A stretch of 64,000 bases of DNA from Draconibacterium sp. (GTDB taxonomy: Bacteria; Bacteroidota; Bacteroidia; Bacteroidales; Prolixibacteraceae), in NCBI GenBank assembly GCA_016705335.1, contig JADIYN010000002.1, positions 1 to 64,000 of the forward strand, read 5' to 3'. The translations under genes were made by a program, and so were the position numbers. Below the pieces are notes generated by a model. The model was given only the letters and a program-made list of their open reading frames with translations. It was not told the DNA's origin and did no database searches. Positions 1-10,436 of the stretch are shown piece by piece. Numbering within the stretch: the first letter of the stretch is position 1; every line of letters starts with the position of its first letter.

Positions 1-1229
1 TAAAAATGGGAAAATTCGTTGGGCAAAAGGTTATGGAATTGCCAATATCAATGACAGTTCAGAAGTAAAAACAAATACATTATTTCAGGCTGGTTCCATA
101 AGCAAACCAATTGCTGCACTTGCTGCATTAAAACTGGTACAGGAAGGAAAGATTGACCTTGATGAAGATGTAAATACTTATTTAAAGGATGGAAAGTTCA
201 AGACAAAAATTTATGGAAACAGAAAAAGTTACATTAAGAAGATTATTGACACATACAGCAGGGAATGACTGTTCATGGATTTCCGGTTACTCCACAAAAA
301 GATACTTTCCCATCTATTGGAAACAGTTCTTAATGGTGAAGGCAATACACCAGCCATTTCGTGGTAGATACTTTCCCGGAAGTATTTGGAGATATTCAGG
401 TGGTGGTTTTACAGTTATGGAAAAATTGGTTGAGGATATTTCAGGAATACCTCTTGAAAACCCTATGGCAGAGAACATTCTGCCTCAAATGGGAATGCCT
501 AACAGTCTTTTGAACAACCTTTGCCCAGAATCCCGTATTCCAAAGCAAGTGCAGCCTGCAATGGTAAGGGCGAAATTGCTAGGACTTGGGCACAATTATC
601 CTGAACAGGCAGCAGCAGGATTATGGACAACACCATCAGATTTAGCAAATTATTGCATCAATGTTCAGAAAATATTATCAGGAAAAGAAAATGGAATTCT
701 TTCGAAGGAAACCATAGAAAAGATGTTGACCAAACACAAAAATGACTGGGGACTTGGTGTATCTCTTCAGGGAGATGGAGATTCATTAATTTTTTCTCAT
801 GGTGGTAAAAATGAAGGGTTTACAAACAACATGATTTCATTTGCAAAACAAGGTAATGCTGTAATAATTATGACCAATGCTGACAATGGAGGAGCATTGA
901 TAAATGAGATTTTACGCTCAATTTCCAGTTACTATGGCTGGGGAATAAGTAATCAAAAAGTGATTGAAGCTATCAAAATACCTGTAGAACAATTGAATAA
1001 ACTGACAGGAAATATAAACTAAATTTTCAAATACGCGAATTGGGATTATTTTATTGAAATGAGTGTTAAGGATAGTAGTTTGATAGTAAATGACTTAATT
1101 ACAAAGAAGTTAGTAAGTTATATCCCCTTACAGGAACTGAAATTCATTGATACTGAAAGTGGAGAAGAAGTTGCAATTTCAAATATCCGGGGATTATGAT
1201 AAAATTGATTTGCTTTGGAATAACTAACA
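1..1229 (+). pseudogene. serine hydrolase (class C beta-lactamase-like), frameshifted and cut by the window edge
   Basis: This encodes a serine hydrolase of the beta-lactamase/penicillin-binding-protein family. The Ser-x-x-Lys nucleophile motif (SISK) lies near position 100. It is followed by the typical TLRRLLTHTAG stretch, a YSGGGF motif that supplies the conserved Tyr, and an HGGKNEGF motif near 805. The last 200 bases read as the small C-terminal lipocalin-like domain common in this family. The N-terminus lies outside the window. Between about 185 and 370 the reading frame changes at least five times, although each piece still translates to family sequence; another shift precedes the C-terminal domain and one lies near 1190. 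It may be a decaying gene or a low-quality stretch. Its link to the cluster downstream is unclear. Confidence 0.75.
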
Positions 1230-1551
1230 TCTTTTCAAAATTGATTGAACCTTTTATTTAATACATAAAGAATTTTAAAAAAAGAAAGGGAAACTTTCTG
1301 GCTGCGGCCTAATAATTTACAATGACACTTTTGAAAATCTCCAGCTGTCCATAAACTATCAAGACAAAAACCATCCCGATATCAATCGAAAAGGTCATCG
1401 GTTCGATTCAATTTTTCGGGAGAGATTACATACTGGTCATAATTTGGCAATTTAATACTGATTGTGCGAATAAATTAAATATGTCACAGGAGAAAACTCT
1501 TTTTATAGCTTAGGCCACCTTTGGTTTTAGGAGTAATTTTAGACTAATTCT
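1230..1551. other. intergenic region before the methyltransferase cluster
   Basis: No coding frame was recognised here. A CACCTTTG element at 1516-1523, followed by GGTTTTA, resembles the TATCTTTG-GGTTTTA arrangement ahead of the oxidoreductase at 30460. It may be a weak promoter for the gene at 1552. Nothing else stands out. Confidence 0.4.
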
Positions 1552-2656
1552 ATGAAGAAAAAGTATTATCGCAAATATCCACCGGCGAGGTTCGTAAAAT
1601 GCTTTGAATATCTTAGATTCTTTTTAACTCAGCTGGCGCGTAAAATCACTGTTCCGAATATGATTATTATGGAAATGACGCAGGGATTTTATGTATCGAA
1701 AGCTATCGGTACAGCGGCAGAACTGAATTTAGCTGAACATCTTAAAGATGGGGATAAAAATATTGCAGCGCTGGCTAAACTAACGAATACACATGAAAAT
1801 TCGCTGTATAGGTTAATGAGGATGTTGGTTAGTCAGGGAGTTTTTAAGGAAAAAAGCCACAGGGTATTCTCCCAAAACAGGCTATCCAGAGCTCTTTTAA
1901 ACAAACAGGAATCTATGCGTTATATGACATTTCATATGGTAAATGGGGTAAATTGGAATTTGTTCGGTGAGCTAAAAAGTGTGGTGGAAACCGGAGAAAA
2001 TGCAGCCACAAAAGTACTAAATATGGATGTATTCTCTTGATCCGGAAGCAAATCCTGAAAAGAATGAGATATATAATCGAGCGATGAGTAATTCTTCTGT
2101 TTTGTTAAGTCAGGCTGTTGTGTCAGAATATAATTTTAAAAATGCAAAACACATTATAGATATTGGTGGCGGACATGGAGTACTTTTGTCCATTATTCTT
2201 CATATGAACAAGCATCTGAAAGGAACAGTATTTGACTTGCCGCATGTTGTTGAAGGAGCAAATGAGAATTTTGATAAATATGAAGTTCGCAACCAGGCTG
2301 AAACTGTTTCGGGCAATTTCTCTGAGGGTGTTCCCGAAGGAGGAGACATTTATTTAATGAAAAGCATTGTGCACTTTTTGGACGATGAACAAAGTATTGC
2401 TTTACTGAAAAAAATTAAAACTATACTTCCTGAAAAAGGTAAGGTTCTTCTAATAGAAGCCATTGTAGAAAATAATAGTATGTATTCTTTTGCCAAATTA
2501 TTGGATATTCAGATGATGGTTGGTACAAAAGGAGGAAAGGAACGTACTTATAAGGAATATAAATTACTTGTTGAGAAGGCTGGATTTAATATAAAAAGAG
2601 TTGTAAAAACTGTTGCTCCAATATCAATTATTGAGCTTGTACATATTAATTCTTAA
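1552..2656 (+). CDS. SAM-dependent O-methyltransferase, frameshifted
   Basis: This is a class I methyltransferase of the plant-type/hydroxyneurosporene O-methyltransferase family (Methyltransf_2). The N-terminal part is a winged-helix dimerisation domain (FYVSKAIGTAAELNLAEHL, then LYRLMRMLVSQGVF). The second part has the SAM-binding motif DIGGGHG, the acidic loop TVFDLP, and the KSIVHFLDDEQ segment of the family. One frameshift near 2030 separates the halves, and both sides align to one expected protein of about 365 residues. It is the first plus-strand gene of the cluster, and its stop overlaps the stop of the convergent permease. It probably O-methylates the cluster product; the substrate is unknown. 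Confidence 0.8.
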
Positions 2657-3915
2657 TTAGTGAATTTTTTGAGATTTTTATTAAAAGTAAAAAAAGAGAT
2701 GGCTAAACACAGTATAAAAAACCCGGATAGTAACAAATATTCCTTTATACAACTTTCAATTGAAAGATCTCTTACCAGAATATTATTAAAGGCCTTAATG
2801 TCTCAATTTAAAGGAGAAACAGCATTTATAGATTGCATGAAAGGGGGCATGGCTATAACCGGAACCCAAATGCCACCAATGGCTGCAAAAATAACCACCG
2901 ATATGGACCCGAATGTAGAAGATTGCTGATAGGTTTTGGTAAAAGTTCCAACCATCAAGGCATAACCTATTGCCGCCAAAGCCGAAATAAAACCTGTTAA
3001 TAATAACGAGAAATGCTTACCTCCTATGTTTAATGCCGGAAACCCGAAAAGCGGTAAAATATACACACCCATAAATATCATTAACAAAAACTGTAATAAT
3101 CCTACAATCAAATAAATAATTACTTTAGACAAAAGGTATAAATGCATAGGAAATGGCATTAAACTTAATCGGGTAAAACTCCCGTCTTCTCTTTCTTTAA
3201 TCATATTTCCGGCAAGCGACATAACAATAAAGAACATGGCAAAAAGTGTCCAGGCTGGTACATTATGCTGCACCGAATTCGGAATAATCAGAGCTCCTTT
3301 TACCGAAGCATATCGTTCTTTATAGCTAATAATATTGTTTGAATCAAAACTATTCGTATTGAACGGAATACGTTTTTGAATTTCATTCATCATCATTCGG
3401 TTTTCAATTTTGGCACTATACTCCCGAAGCATGCTTAAAACCATTAGTTTATATGATGCTTGGGTAATCGGATCAAAAAATATTTCAATAGAAACGGAAT
3501 TAGATTCATATAAATTATTCTTTTTTGAAGTGCTTAACATACGAGCAGTATTCATATTTACAGCTCTTTTCATTCTATAAGTTGTACTATCGTGTACAAT
3601 AATTCCTATTTTGTATTCGCCTTTGGCAATATATTCTTCAAACTTCTCATTTTTAACATCAAATATTTCTGTAACAGCAAAGTTTCTGTTTTTTTTTAGT
3701 TCATTAACTATCGTGTTTCCGAGCGAATCTTTATCATTATTTAATACAATAATTTTAATGTTAAAATCACTTACTGACTTAAAAGAACTATCCTGTATTA
3801 CAACCATTATAAACACCAGCAACACAGGCATTGCAAAAAGATAACCCAACCCGGCCTTGTCATTCAGTATAACCAAGGTATCTTTGTATATAAGTGTAAA
3901 TAATTTTCTAATCAT
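2653..3915 (-). CDS. ABC-2 type transporter permease, first copy, frameshifted
   Basis: This is the membrane subunit of an ABC-2 exporter. It has an N-terminal membrane segment, a large extracytoplasmic loop, the PNSVQHNVPAW segment, and a C-terminal group of membrane helices ending in MPPFMQSINAVSPLN. A single-base frameshift near 2807 truncates the open frame. The missing C-terminal helices continue in another frame to a TAA at 2653-2655, so the full gene is about 420 residues. It is clearly paralogous to the permease at 16461-17738. Its ATG overlaps the ATPase stop in a TAATG arrangement, which indicates translational coupling. It is the last gene of the minus operon that begins at 11552. 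Confidence 0.85.
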
Positions 3916-4668
3916 TATTCTCTAATGTGTCTTCCGGTTAGTTTTAAAAAAACCTCTTCAAGATTTACGCATCCGTCTGTTTGATTTATTAATTTTTCGG
4001 GAGTATTGTTTGCGATTACACGCCCTGATCAATAATTGCAATATCAGTACAAAATTTCTCTGCTTCCTCCATAAAATGTGAAGTGTAAAGAATTGTTGTT
4101 CCCAGCCGGTTCAATTCTTTCAAATTAGCCAAAATGAACTTTTTCGATTGCACATCAATTCCTGCCGTGGGTTCATCGAGAATGAGTAATTGAGGAGAAT
4201 GAAGAATGCCTGCGATTATATTCAGCCTTCTTTTCATTCCTCCTGACAAATTTTTTACTTTTTGATTTGATTTATTTTCCAAACCATACACCTGAAGCAA
4301 ATCCAATATTCTTACTTTTAGTTCTCTTGGCGGGATACTGTATAAAGTGCCAAATATTCTCAAATTATCGAGTGTTGTAAGGCTTGGATATAATGCAATT
4401 TCCTGCGGAACAACCCCAATTAGTGATTTTATTTTTTTCAAACTGTTTTTAATACTCATTCCAGAGATTAATACCTCTCCCAAATTTGGCTCAAGTAAAC
4501 CGGTTAAAATTTTAATGGTTGTGGTTTTCCCGGCACCGTTGGGTCCAAGCAGTCCAAAAAATTTCACCTTTTTTAATCTTAAACGAGAGATTATCAATGG
4601 CAAAAGAATCAGCATTTTATACATTTCTTTAATGAGATTACTTCAACTATGTTTGCTGAATTATTCAT
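3915..4668 (-). CDS. ABC transporter ATPase, first copy, frameshifted
   Basis: This is the nucleotide-binding subunit for the permease at 2653-3915. It has Walker A (GPNGAGKTTT), a Q-loop region (IGVVPQEIALYP), the signature LSGGMKRR, Walker B (LLILDEP) and a switch His in LYTSHFMEEAE. The longest open frame lacks both ends. The N-terminus begins MNNSANIVEV at 4668, sharing a TAATG with the stop of the BtrH-like gene, and re-enters frame after shifts near 4625 and 4560. The C-terminus (NLEEVFLKLTGRHIRE) follows a shift near 4017 at a run of G. The close paralogue at 15709 supports this reconstruction. Confidence 0.85.
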
Positions 4669-5597
4669 TAAGAAATACTGACAGAGTTAAGGGTTTTGAA
4701 TAGTTTCTTTTCCCGTTCGGCAATTTCAAAGAGCGTTTCGCGAATAACAGATATATTTTCTGTGGGTGAATTTCTTCCCTTCAGAATTCTTCCGGCAATA
4801 ACGGCAAAGTCTCTCCATCTGTCGCCAATTTTTGTCATTTCTTCAGATTCTTTAAGAATCCAGTCTTGTTTCAAAGTCCGGGATGCCTCCTGAAGAAATG
4901 CAGCGTACATATACCTAAAACCGGCTCCGCCAGTCCCTGCTTCTTCCTGCATTCGAATTACGTTTCCCATAAAAAGGTTCAGAAATTCCGGTTCATTTTT
5001 TCTGCTAAGTTTTGTTAATTTTTTTGCAAGAATTCTTATTCCGTTAACGCCATGGTACGGTATGAAGTTATTAACCATAAGTTTGCTGGTTGCTTTTATA
5101 CCTTTAACAATTGCGCTGTTTAAGCCTTAGCAAATCTTTATACTTTATTTCTGTTTTATGTTGCAGCACCGGGTCGCTTACCAGATAGGTATCGCCATGT
5201 TTGCCGTAAATAATTGTATTATGGGCATTGTAATGAAAGCGATATGACTTGGGAAAGAAAGGCAGATAATACAGGTTTGTAAGAATGCCAACAGGTTGTC
5301 CCTTTTCAAGTAATGCATCCATTTCGCACATGGCATCGTGCTGATTTTTATATGTGTGTTTGCACATTTTTATACCTAATCTTTTTGTTGCATTATTATA
5401 AATCTGCCCGGGAAATATGCGGTAGGAAGTTAATGGGATACCTTGATTTTTTACAAAAGGCATGTGGGCAAAAAAATACCGGAACCGATTCCAAAGATCA
5501 AAGGTTCGCTTATCTGAAAATTATGAAAACCAAGCAAATTGCAAATTGTTCCATTTTCGCAATGCGATAGCTGCTTATGAGGAAATTCTACTTCCAT
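4668..5597 (-). CDS. BtrH-like acyltransferase (BtrH_N plus DUF4872), first copy, frameshifted
   Basis: In butirosin biosynthesis, BtrH takes an acyl group from an acyl carrier protein and transfers it to an amine. This protein has the N-terminal motif with the likely nucleophile (LSHCENGT), then FGIGSGIFF. Next comes a middle part with HNAHNTIIYGKHGDTYLVSDP, carrying a His and an Asp as in Cys-His-Asp acyltransferases. The C-terminal DUF4872-like half has the GTGGAGFRYMYAAFLQEA signature. Frameshifts near 5468 (a run of A) and near 5110 split it into pieces. It lies 15 nt after the methyltransferase and shares TAATG with the ATPase. The paralogue is at 27388-28462. Confidence 0.75.
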
Positions 5598-5612
5598 ATT
5601 ATTAATACTATT

Positions 5613-6552
5613 TTATTTATTAACTATTCGCATGTATGTACCTCTGTAAAATAATAATGTACCAAACCGATAAATATACACTTTTGAATCTTTCGAAAAT
5701 TTTTTGAGTTCTTGTTTTGAATAATACCTTAAATTTGAAAAAATGGCTCCACTTAACAAAACCGGATTTTTCCAAACAAAGAAGGCCTGAATTGTTGCAC
5801 CTAATAAGCTGTGATATCCATCGTACTCAAGAGCTATTTCCGATTTTTTCTTAATAATCCCATCGATTTTTATTTTTTGAGCTTTGTTTAAATGATGTTT
5901 AAAAAACGAATGATATATAATATTGAAATGTATATTTTCGAAATCGTTTTCAATATTAAATATATCATTGCTGCATAAAATTACTTTAACCGGCTTTTTA
6001 TGGTTTTTGATTAAAACCAAAAAATCGCTTTCATTTAATTTGCCTTTTTTTACAATATCAATACTTTCGTTAAAACAGGAAAGATTTTTTTGAGCAATAA
6101 GCTGCGATACTTCCGAATTGTCAAAAGCAACAATGGTTAATGGTTGCAGATTTTTCTTTCTTAAAACATTCTGAATAATCTGTCGTGTTAACTCGGCAGA
6201 ACCCGAACCCAAATCAGCAATTAAAAGAGGTGAATTACTTTTTTTATGAGTGAAGTTACTTTTTAACCAAGGGGTTAATAAAACCGGGAACAAATCCCCG
6301 TTCCAGTTTAATTAAACTTTCATGTAATTCTTTGTCGTATAAAGAACTACCCAGTTCGGTTAGTTCACAAACCTTATCCTTATTAATAAATGGTGCTTCT
6401 TTTTTAATCCATTTATAAAAACTTTTAAACGAGGTGATACTATTAAAGAACTTAATATTTTCCTGAATAGGATAAAGATGTTCAGAGCCGGGATGTTTTA
6501 TCGATTCAAGATAAGATATTATTTCAGAGATTTTTTTCTCTCTAATATTCAT
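5613..6552 (-). CDS. class I SAM-dependent methyltransferase, frameshifted
   Basis: The SAM-binding motif is visible as LLIADLGSGSAELTRQ about a third of the way in. It is followed by an acidic strand end (TIVAFDNSE) and a NIIYHSFFKHHL segment at the place of motif III. About 100 residues of helical N-terminal sequence precede it. A frameshift in an A-run near 6268 splits the gene. The N-terminus begins 2 nt after the stop of the HTH-like gene, and the C-terminus ends 15 nt before the BtrH-like gene, so it is co-transcribed with both. The sequence differs from the two other methyltransferases of the cluster. Whether it acts on O, N or C cannot be told. Confidence 0.7.
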
Positions 6553-6554
6553 AT

Positions 6555-6959
6555 TTACAAACTATTAAAATTGATTAACTCGTTAACAGAAATTTCAAAT
6601 ATGTTTGCATAAGAATTTAGCTGCTCTGTCGATAATTTAGAAAAACCTCTTGGTGTGAGGTGTTTTTTTACCTTCCATGTGTTATACCCAACATAACCTG
6701 ACAATCTTCTTGGTGTAAGCATTTCTTTTTCCATAAAGTAAGCAATAGGGCTTAGTTTGTTTTGAAGTACAAGTTCCTTTGTTTCCCTGATTCGTTTTTC
6801 TATGGCTTGCCAGGCTTTTTCGTGAGCAATATCTTCAGGCTCCCACCCCGAAGTTCTGGCAGTAACATAATTCCCCATTTTATCAACTGCATAAGTAATT
6901 GTTTTATAACTGCCATTATGGAGGTTATTTTTATTCTGAGGCACTTTATCAATATCCAT
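6555..6959 (-). CDS. small HTH-like protein associated with BtrH, first copy
   Basis: This protein has 134 residues. The N-terminal half has a short beta-like segment (KTITYAVDKMGNYVTA) and an amphipathic helix. The C-terminal half (LSPIAYFMEKEMLTPRRLSG, then WKVKKHL and LNSYANIFEISVNELINF) looks like a Cro/C1-type helix-turn-helix. A paralogue at 28462-28935 also lies just upstream of a BtrH-like gene and shares the SPxxYxM start of the domain and the FxIxxxxLxxF end. Spacing is 12 nt from the radical SAM gene and 2 nt to the methyltransferase. It could be a DNA-binding regulator or a protein partner of the acyltransferase. The precise role is unknown. Confidence 0.6.
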   Translation of the reverse strand: MDIDKVPQNKNNLHNGSYKTITYAVDKMGNYVTARTSGWEPEDIAHEKAWQAIEKRIRETKELVLQNKLSPIAYFMEKEMLTPRRLSGYVGYNTWKVKKHLTPRGFSKLSTEQLNSYANIFEISVNELINFNSL

Positions 6960-6971
6960 ATAGAAAAAGAA

Positions 6972-8070
6972 TTATTCTTCTAAAATTGAATGGGTGGCAT
7001 ATTCTTCTTCAAGAAAAGTAAAATCGTTTGTTTTTGCGGCATTTTCCCATTGTTCGTTTTTCCACAATGAACAAATTGCAAGATTATTGTCAATCATGGT
7101 TTTGTGATGTTGCCTTAAATTTTGAAAGAGTTACATGTTTTTAACCGATACATCGGAGTAAGGAGCAAATGGGCAAGCTTCCAATTCACCGCTGGCACTA
7201 ATATGAACAACACCTTTTCCTGCTCCCAAACAACCTCCATATCTCTTTTCATTTTCAGGCGAAACAAATATTGCATTGTATTTAAACCTGAATGATTTTG
7301 TGAATTCTTTAAACATTAAGTCTTGTTCGGGAGAAAGAGTTAATTCAATCGTATTTTTATCAATCGGAATGTATCTGTAGTAAGAAAAAAACATATTTCC
7401 CTTTTTTATCATTTTTACAACAAATTCATCACTACATACATCGTTAATATTTTTACTTGTTACAGTTACAGATAATCCAAAAAGGATTTTTTCTTTATTA
7501 AGTTTATCCACTACTTTCATAATTTTTTCAAGAACTCCTTTTCCTCTTCGATTATCAGTTTCTACCCTCCATACTTAGGATTGGAAGTATATGCAGGTTC
7601 TTTTTAAATTTACCAATAACCTCATCATTAATGAGTAATGAATTTGTGTACAAGGCAAAAATCATATCTTTAAACTCACTTACTAACCCAAATATATCGC
7701 GCATTAAAGGTTCGCCTCCCAATAAAAAAACGATACCTGATCCCAGATCGCGGGATTCACGAATAATTCGAATAATTTCTTCGTCGGTAAATTCAGAATT
7801 ATTTGTGATTTTTTGTGATTTTTGATAACAACCAACACAGTTCAGGTTGCATTTATTGGTTATACTTATTGCCAAAACCAGTGGTACCTGTATTCCCGAT
7901 TCCTCGTTTTTTTTTCTTCTTACAACAGCATTTCGTTGGTATTTTATACTTCGTATTAAAAAGGGTATATATCGAAACCTTTTAGTTCCCAACAATACTA
8001 ATTTCTTAAAATCGTCAATTAATGCACCATCGAATACCACATTAAAGTAACTGTTGTTTTTTATATCCAT
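6972..8070 (-). CDS. radical SAM/SPASM domain protein, frameshift plus in-frame stop
   Basis: The radical SAM cluster motif CNLNCVGC lies near residue 85 and is followed by FLLGGEPL, the GGE motif that contacts SAM. The C-terminal part carries SPASM-type cysteines (GGCLGAGKGVVHIS, then LEACPFAP, and later a Cys in NLAICSLW). A frameshift near 7555 separates the two halves. After ...DVSVKNM there is an in-frame TAA at 7131-7133. The same frame continues with plausible SPASM sequence for 52 codons to a second TAA at 6972, so one base change may explain the stop. SPASM enzymes usually modify peptides, carbohydrates or carrier-bound groups. No precursor peptide was found. Confidence 0.75.
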
Positions 8071-8184
8071 TGAATAGAGAAAAGTTAGGTAATTTGGGAC
8101 ACTAAAGTAACAAAATAATTATTATCACAAATTTTAATCTTTGTTATGAATTGGTTGAATCTGCAATACAGTTTGGATTAATTT

Positions 8185-9402
8185 CTATGAATATTTTCTA
8201 AATACCAAAGTTGAATTATGACCCCCAAAAGCAAATGAATTGGAGAGCGCACAACGTATGGAAACAGATCTTTTTGCATTGGGAATATAATCCAAATTCA
8301 GCCGGGGATCAGGATTAAATAAATTTATGGTTGGGTGGGCAAGACCATGAAAAATGGATTTTGCAGTTATAGCTGCCTCAATGGCTCCGGCTGCACCAAT
8401 GGTATGTCCAATCATTGATTTGGAAGAAGAAATTGCTACAGATTGGGCATATTCACCCAACACTTTTTCAATAGCCATTGTTTCATACAAATCATTTAAT
8501 GTAGTTGAAGTACCGTGTGCATTAATATAATCAATCTCAGATATTTCAATGCCCGAATCATGAATGGCTTTTTGCATTGTTTTTGCCATTCCTTCCCCAT
8601 CTGTTTTAGGTGACATTATATTAAAAGCTTCGTTTGTCAATCCATAACCCACTAATTCAGCATATACTTTTGCATTCCTTTTTTTTGCCGATTTTTCGCT
8701 TTCCAAAATTAACACACCCGCACCTTCTCCAATTACAAAACCATCTCTGTCAGCTGAAAAAGGGCAACTTGCTTTTTCAGGATTGTCATTATTCGTTGAA
8801 AGGGCAAAAAGTGAATTAAACCCATTTATATCTTCCGGATTAATGGTAGAATCAGCCCCACCTACTATTACCAGATCAGCTTTCCCTTGTTTTATTAAAT
8901 CATATCCATTGGCAATAGCATAGGCCGAGGAAGCACAAGCTGTTGATATTGTATAATTGGGGCCTTCAAAACCATATTCAATGGAAATCCATGCCGAAAG
9001 TGCATTGTTCATTCCTTTCACAATTGTGTTCATATTGCTCGTATCCTTCTCCACACTCGTATTCCCTGTGTTAACAACCCCAAAAATAACAGCACATCTT
9101 TCTGGATCAAATTCTGTAACCGGAATATTGTGCTCCTGAATGGCAACTTTAACGGCAGTTAAACAAAATTTCGACACTCGTGTCATTTGTTTGGCCAGTC
9201 TTTTTTTTATAAATCCTGAGGAATATTCATCGAACAATTCATCCACCTGTCCGGCAATTTGAGTATTTAATTCTGAGGCATCGAACAGACTGATTTTCTT
9301 TATCCCGCTTTTCCCATCAAGTAAATTCTTCCAGTTTTCATCCAGGGTTAATCCCAGGGAACTTATAATATTTAAACCTGTTATTAATACTTTCTCACTC
9401 AT
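8185..9402 (-). CDS. beta-ketoacyl-ACP synthase II (FabF-like)
   Basis: This is a full-length 405-residue decarboxylating condensing enzyme. The active-site Cys156 lies in STACASSA, His296 in NAHGTSTTLND, Lys328 in SSSKSMIGH, and His333 in the same motif, so all catalytic residues are present. The C-terminus has the usual NSFAFGGHN motif. It should extend an acyl chain on one of the acyl carrier proteins of the cluster. It starts 1 nt after a 46-residue gene and ends 114 nt before the radical SAM gene. No second KS/chain-length-factor partner is present, which argues against an aromatic type II PKS and for a FAS- or polyene-like system. Confidence 0.93.
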   Translation of the reverse strand: MSEKVLITGLNIISSLGLTLDENWKNLLDGKSGIKKISLFDASELNTQIAGQVDELFDEYSSGFIKKRLAKQMTRVSKFCLTAVKVAIQEHNIPVTEFDPERCAVIFGVVNTGNTSVEKDTSNMNTIVKGMNNALSAWISIEYGFEGPNYTISTACASSAYAIANGYDLIKQGKADLVIVGGADSTINPEDINGFNSLFALSTNNDNPEKASCPFSADRDGFVIGEGAGVLILESEKSAKKRNAKVYAELVGYGLTNEAFNIMSPKTDGEGMAKTMQKAIHDSGIEISEIDYINAHGTSTTLNDLYETMAIEKVLGEYAQSVAISSSKSMIGHTIGAAGAIEAAITAKSIFHGLAHPTINLFNPDPRLNLDYIPNAKRSVSIRCALSNSFAFGGHNSTLVFRKYS

Positions 9403-9403
9403 C

Positions 9404-9544
9404 TCAAATTAATATATTCCAATTTTTTATTTCGGTGGAAAGATACTCATTCAATGCCAACTCTAATTCGTCAGATGTTAATTTTGTTTTGTTTTTAGCC
9501 CAAAACATGGCATTATTCCAACAGGTTATGAGAGACTTTAACAT
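9404..9544 (-). CDS. 46-residue small protein, unknown function
   Basis: The ATG at 9544 overlaps the stop codon of the hydroxyacyl dehydrogenase gene in an ATGTTAA arrangement. The TGA at 9404-9406 is 1 nt from the KAS II start. Such tight packing on both sides suggests a translated, coupled gene. The product starts MLKSLITCWNNAMFWAK and has a predicted amphipathic helix (LTSDELELALNEYL). It has no Ser in a DSL context, so it is not an acyl carrier protein. I do not recognise a family. It could alternatively be a displaced C-terminal tail of the dehydrogenase. Confidence 0.5.
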   Translation of the reverse strand: MLKSLITCWNNAMFWAKNKTKLTSDELELALNEYLSTEIKNWNILI

Positions 9545-10429
9545 GATCTGTTTTTCTTTTCTGCAACGTTAACTTCGGTTTCGTCGGTATTATAATTGAT
9601 AAATCCAATACCGGTTTTTACTCCCAATCTGTTATTATAAATACATTCTTCCAGGTAGGACATGAATGGCTGATAATCTTCAAGGTTTTCATCCATGATA
9701 ATATAGTTGCAGGCCGCCTTATAAATCAGGTCAATTCCAATATTATCCATTGTTTCGAATACTCCGGGAGAGAACATATACTCGTTTACAATGCTATCAA
9801 TTTGTTTAAATGTGTACCACTGACTTTGTGACAAACGATAACACCCAATCTGAAATTTCAACATAAACCTGTTTAAAAGAAATGCCTCCGGAGTGGCCTG
9901 GACCAGAAAGTTTCGCTTTATATTTTTCAGGAAAGTTGTAATTTGATTAATGGTATGATCAGAAGTATAGTCTGAGGATATGAACTCAACAATATTCTTT
10001 ATTTCTGCAGGATAGAAAAAATGTAGCCCGACCATTCTTTGTAAGTTTTGATGCCCGGCAAGTAAATTTATGTTTATCGATGAGGTATTTGAAGCAATAA
10101 TACAGTTGCTCCCCGTGATTGAAAAAAGGTGATTAATTAACTGGTTTTTCTGATTTCTTATCCTCAGTTATGGTTTCAATAATTAAATTGCAATTTTTGA
10201 GATCTTTAATGTTTGGGGTGATTATTTGTTTCAGAGAGCGTGATTTATATTCTTCAATCGAAATCAAGCCGTTTTTTAGTTGCCTTTTTAGTTTTCGGGA
10301 ATGTATATTTTGCGCTTTTTCCGAATCATACCTAATATACCAGATTAAAGAAAAATGATTGTAATTGCATAACAAATTGAATATGCTTGCTCCCATTTTT
10401 CCACCTCCTGCAATTCCAATTATATTCAT
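9538..10429 (-). CDS. 3-hydroxyacyl-CoA dehydrogenase, frameshifted
   Basis: An NAD-binding Rossmann start (IIGIAGGGKMGASIF) is followed by the signature ASNTSS and then GLHFFYP with the catalytic His. An Asn lies in the FLLNRFM motif, and a helical C-terminal 3HCDH domain ends in GVKTGIGFINY. Length and layout match short HAD proteins of about 290 residues. One frameshift near 10140 splits the gene. It lies 7 nt after the KAS III-like gene. In a biosynthetic setting it could reduce 3-ketoacyl groups in place of FabG, but the direction cannot be read from sequence. Confidence 0.85.
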
Positions 10430-10436
10430 TGAATCT

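Noticed and set aside
1230..1551. RNA gene or riboswitch before the first methyltransferase
   Set aside because: No conserved riboswitch motif or stable long stem was recognised by eye.
2660..2929. 89-codon plus-strand open frame starting with GTG
   Set aside because: It is antisense to the C-terminal part of the ABC permease; reading the minus strand through one indel gives membrane helices, which explains the region better.
6972..8070. RiPP maturation system around the SPASM radical SAM enzyme
   Set aside because: No Cys- or repeat-rich precursor peptide, RRE domain or peptidase was found near it.
8111..8131. Promoter between KAS II and the radical SAM gene
   Set aside because: On the minus strand TTATTTTG and a TTTG are visible, but only 9 bases separate them and the -7 box is imperfect.
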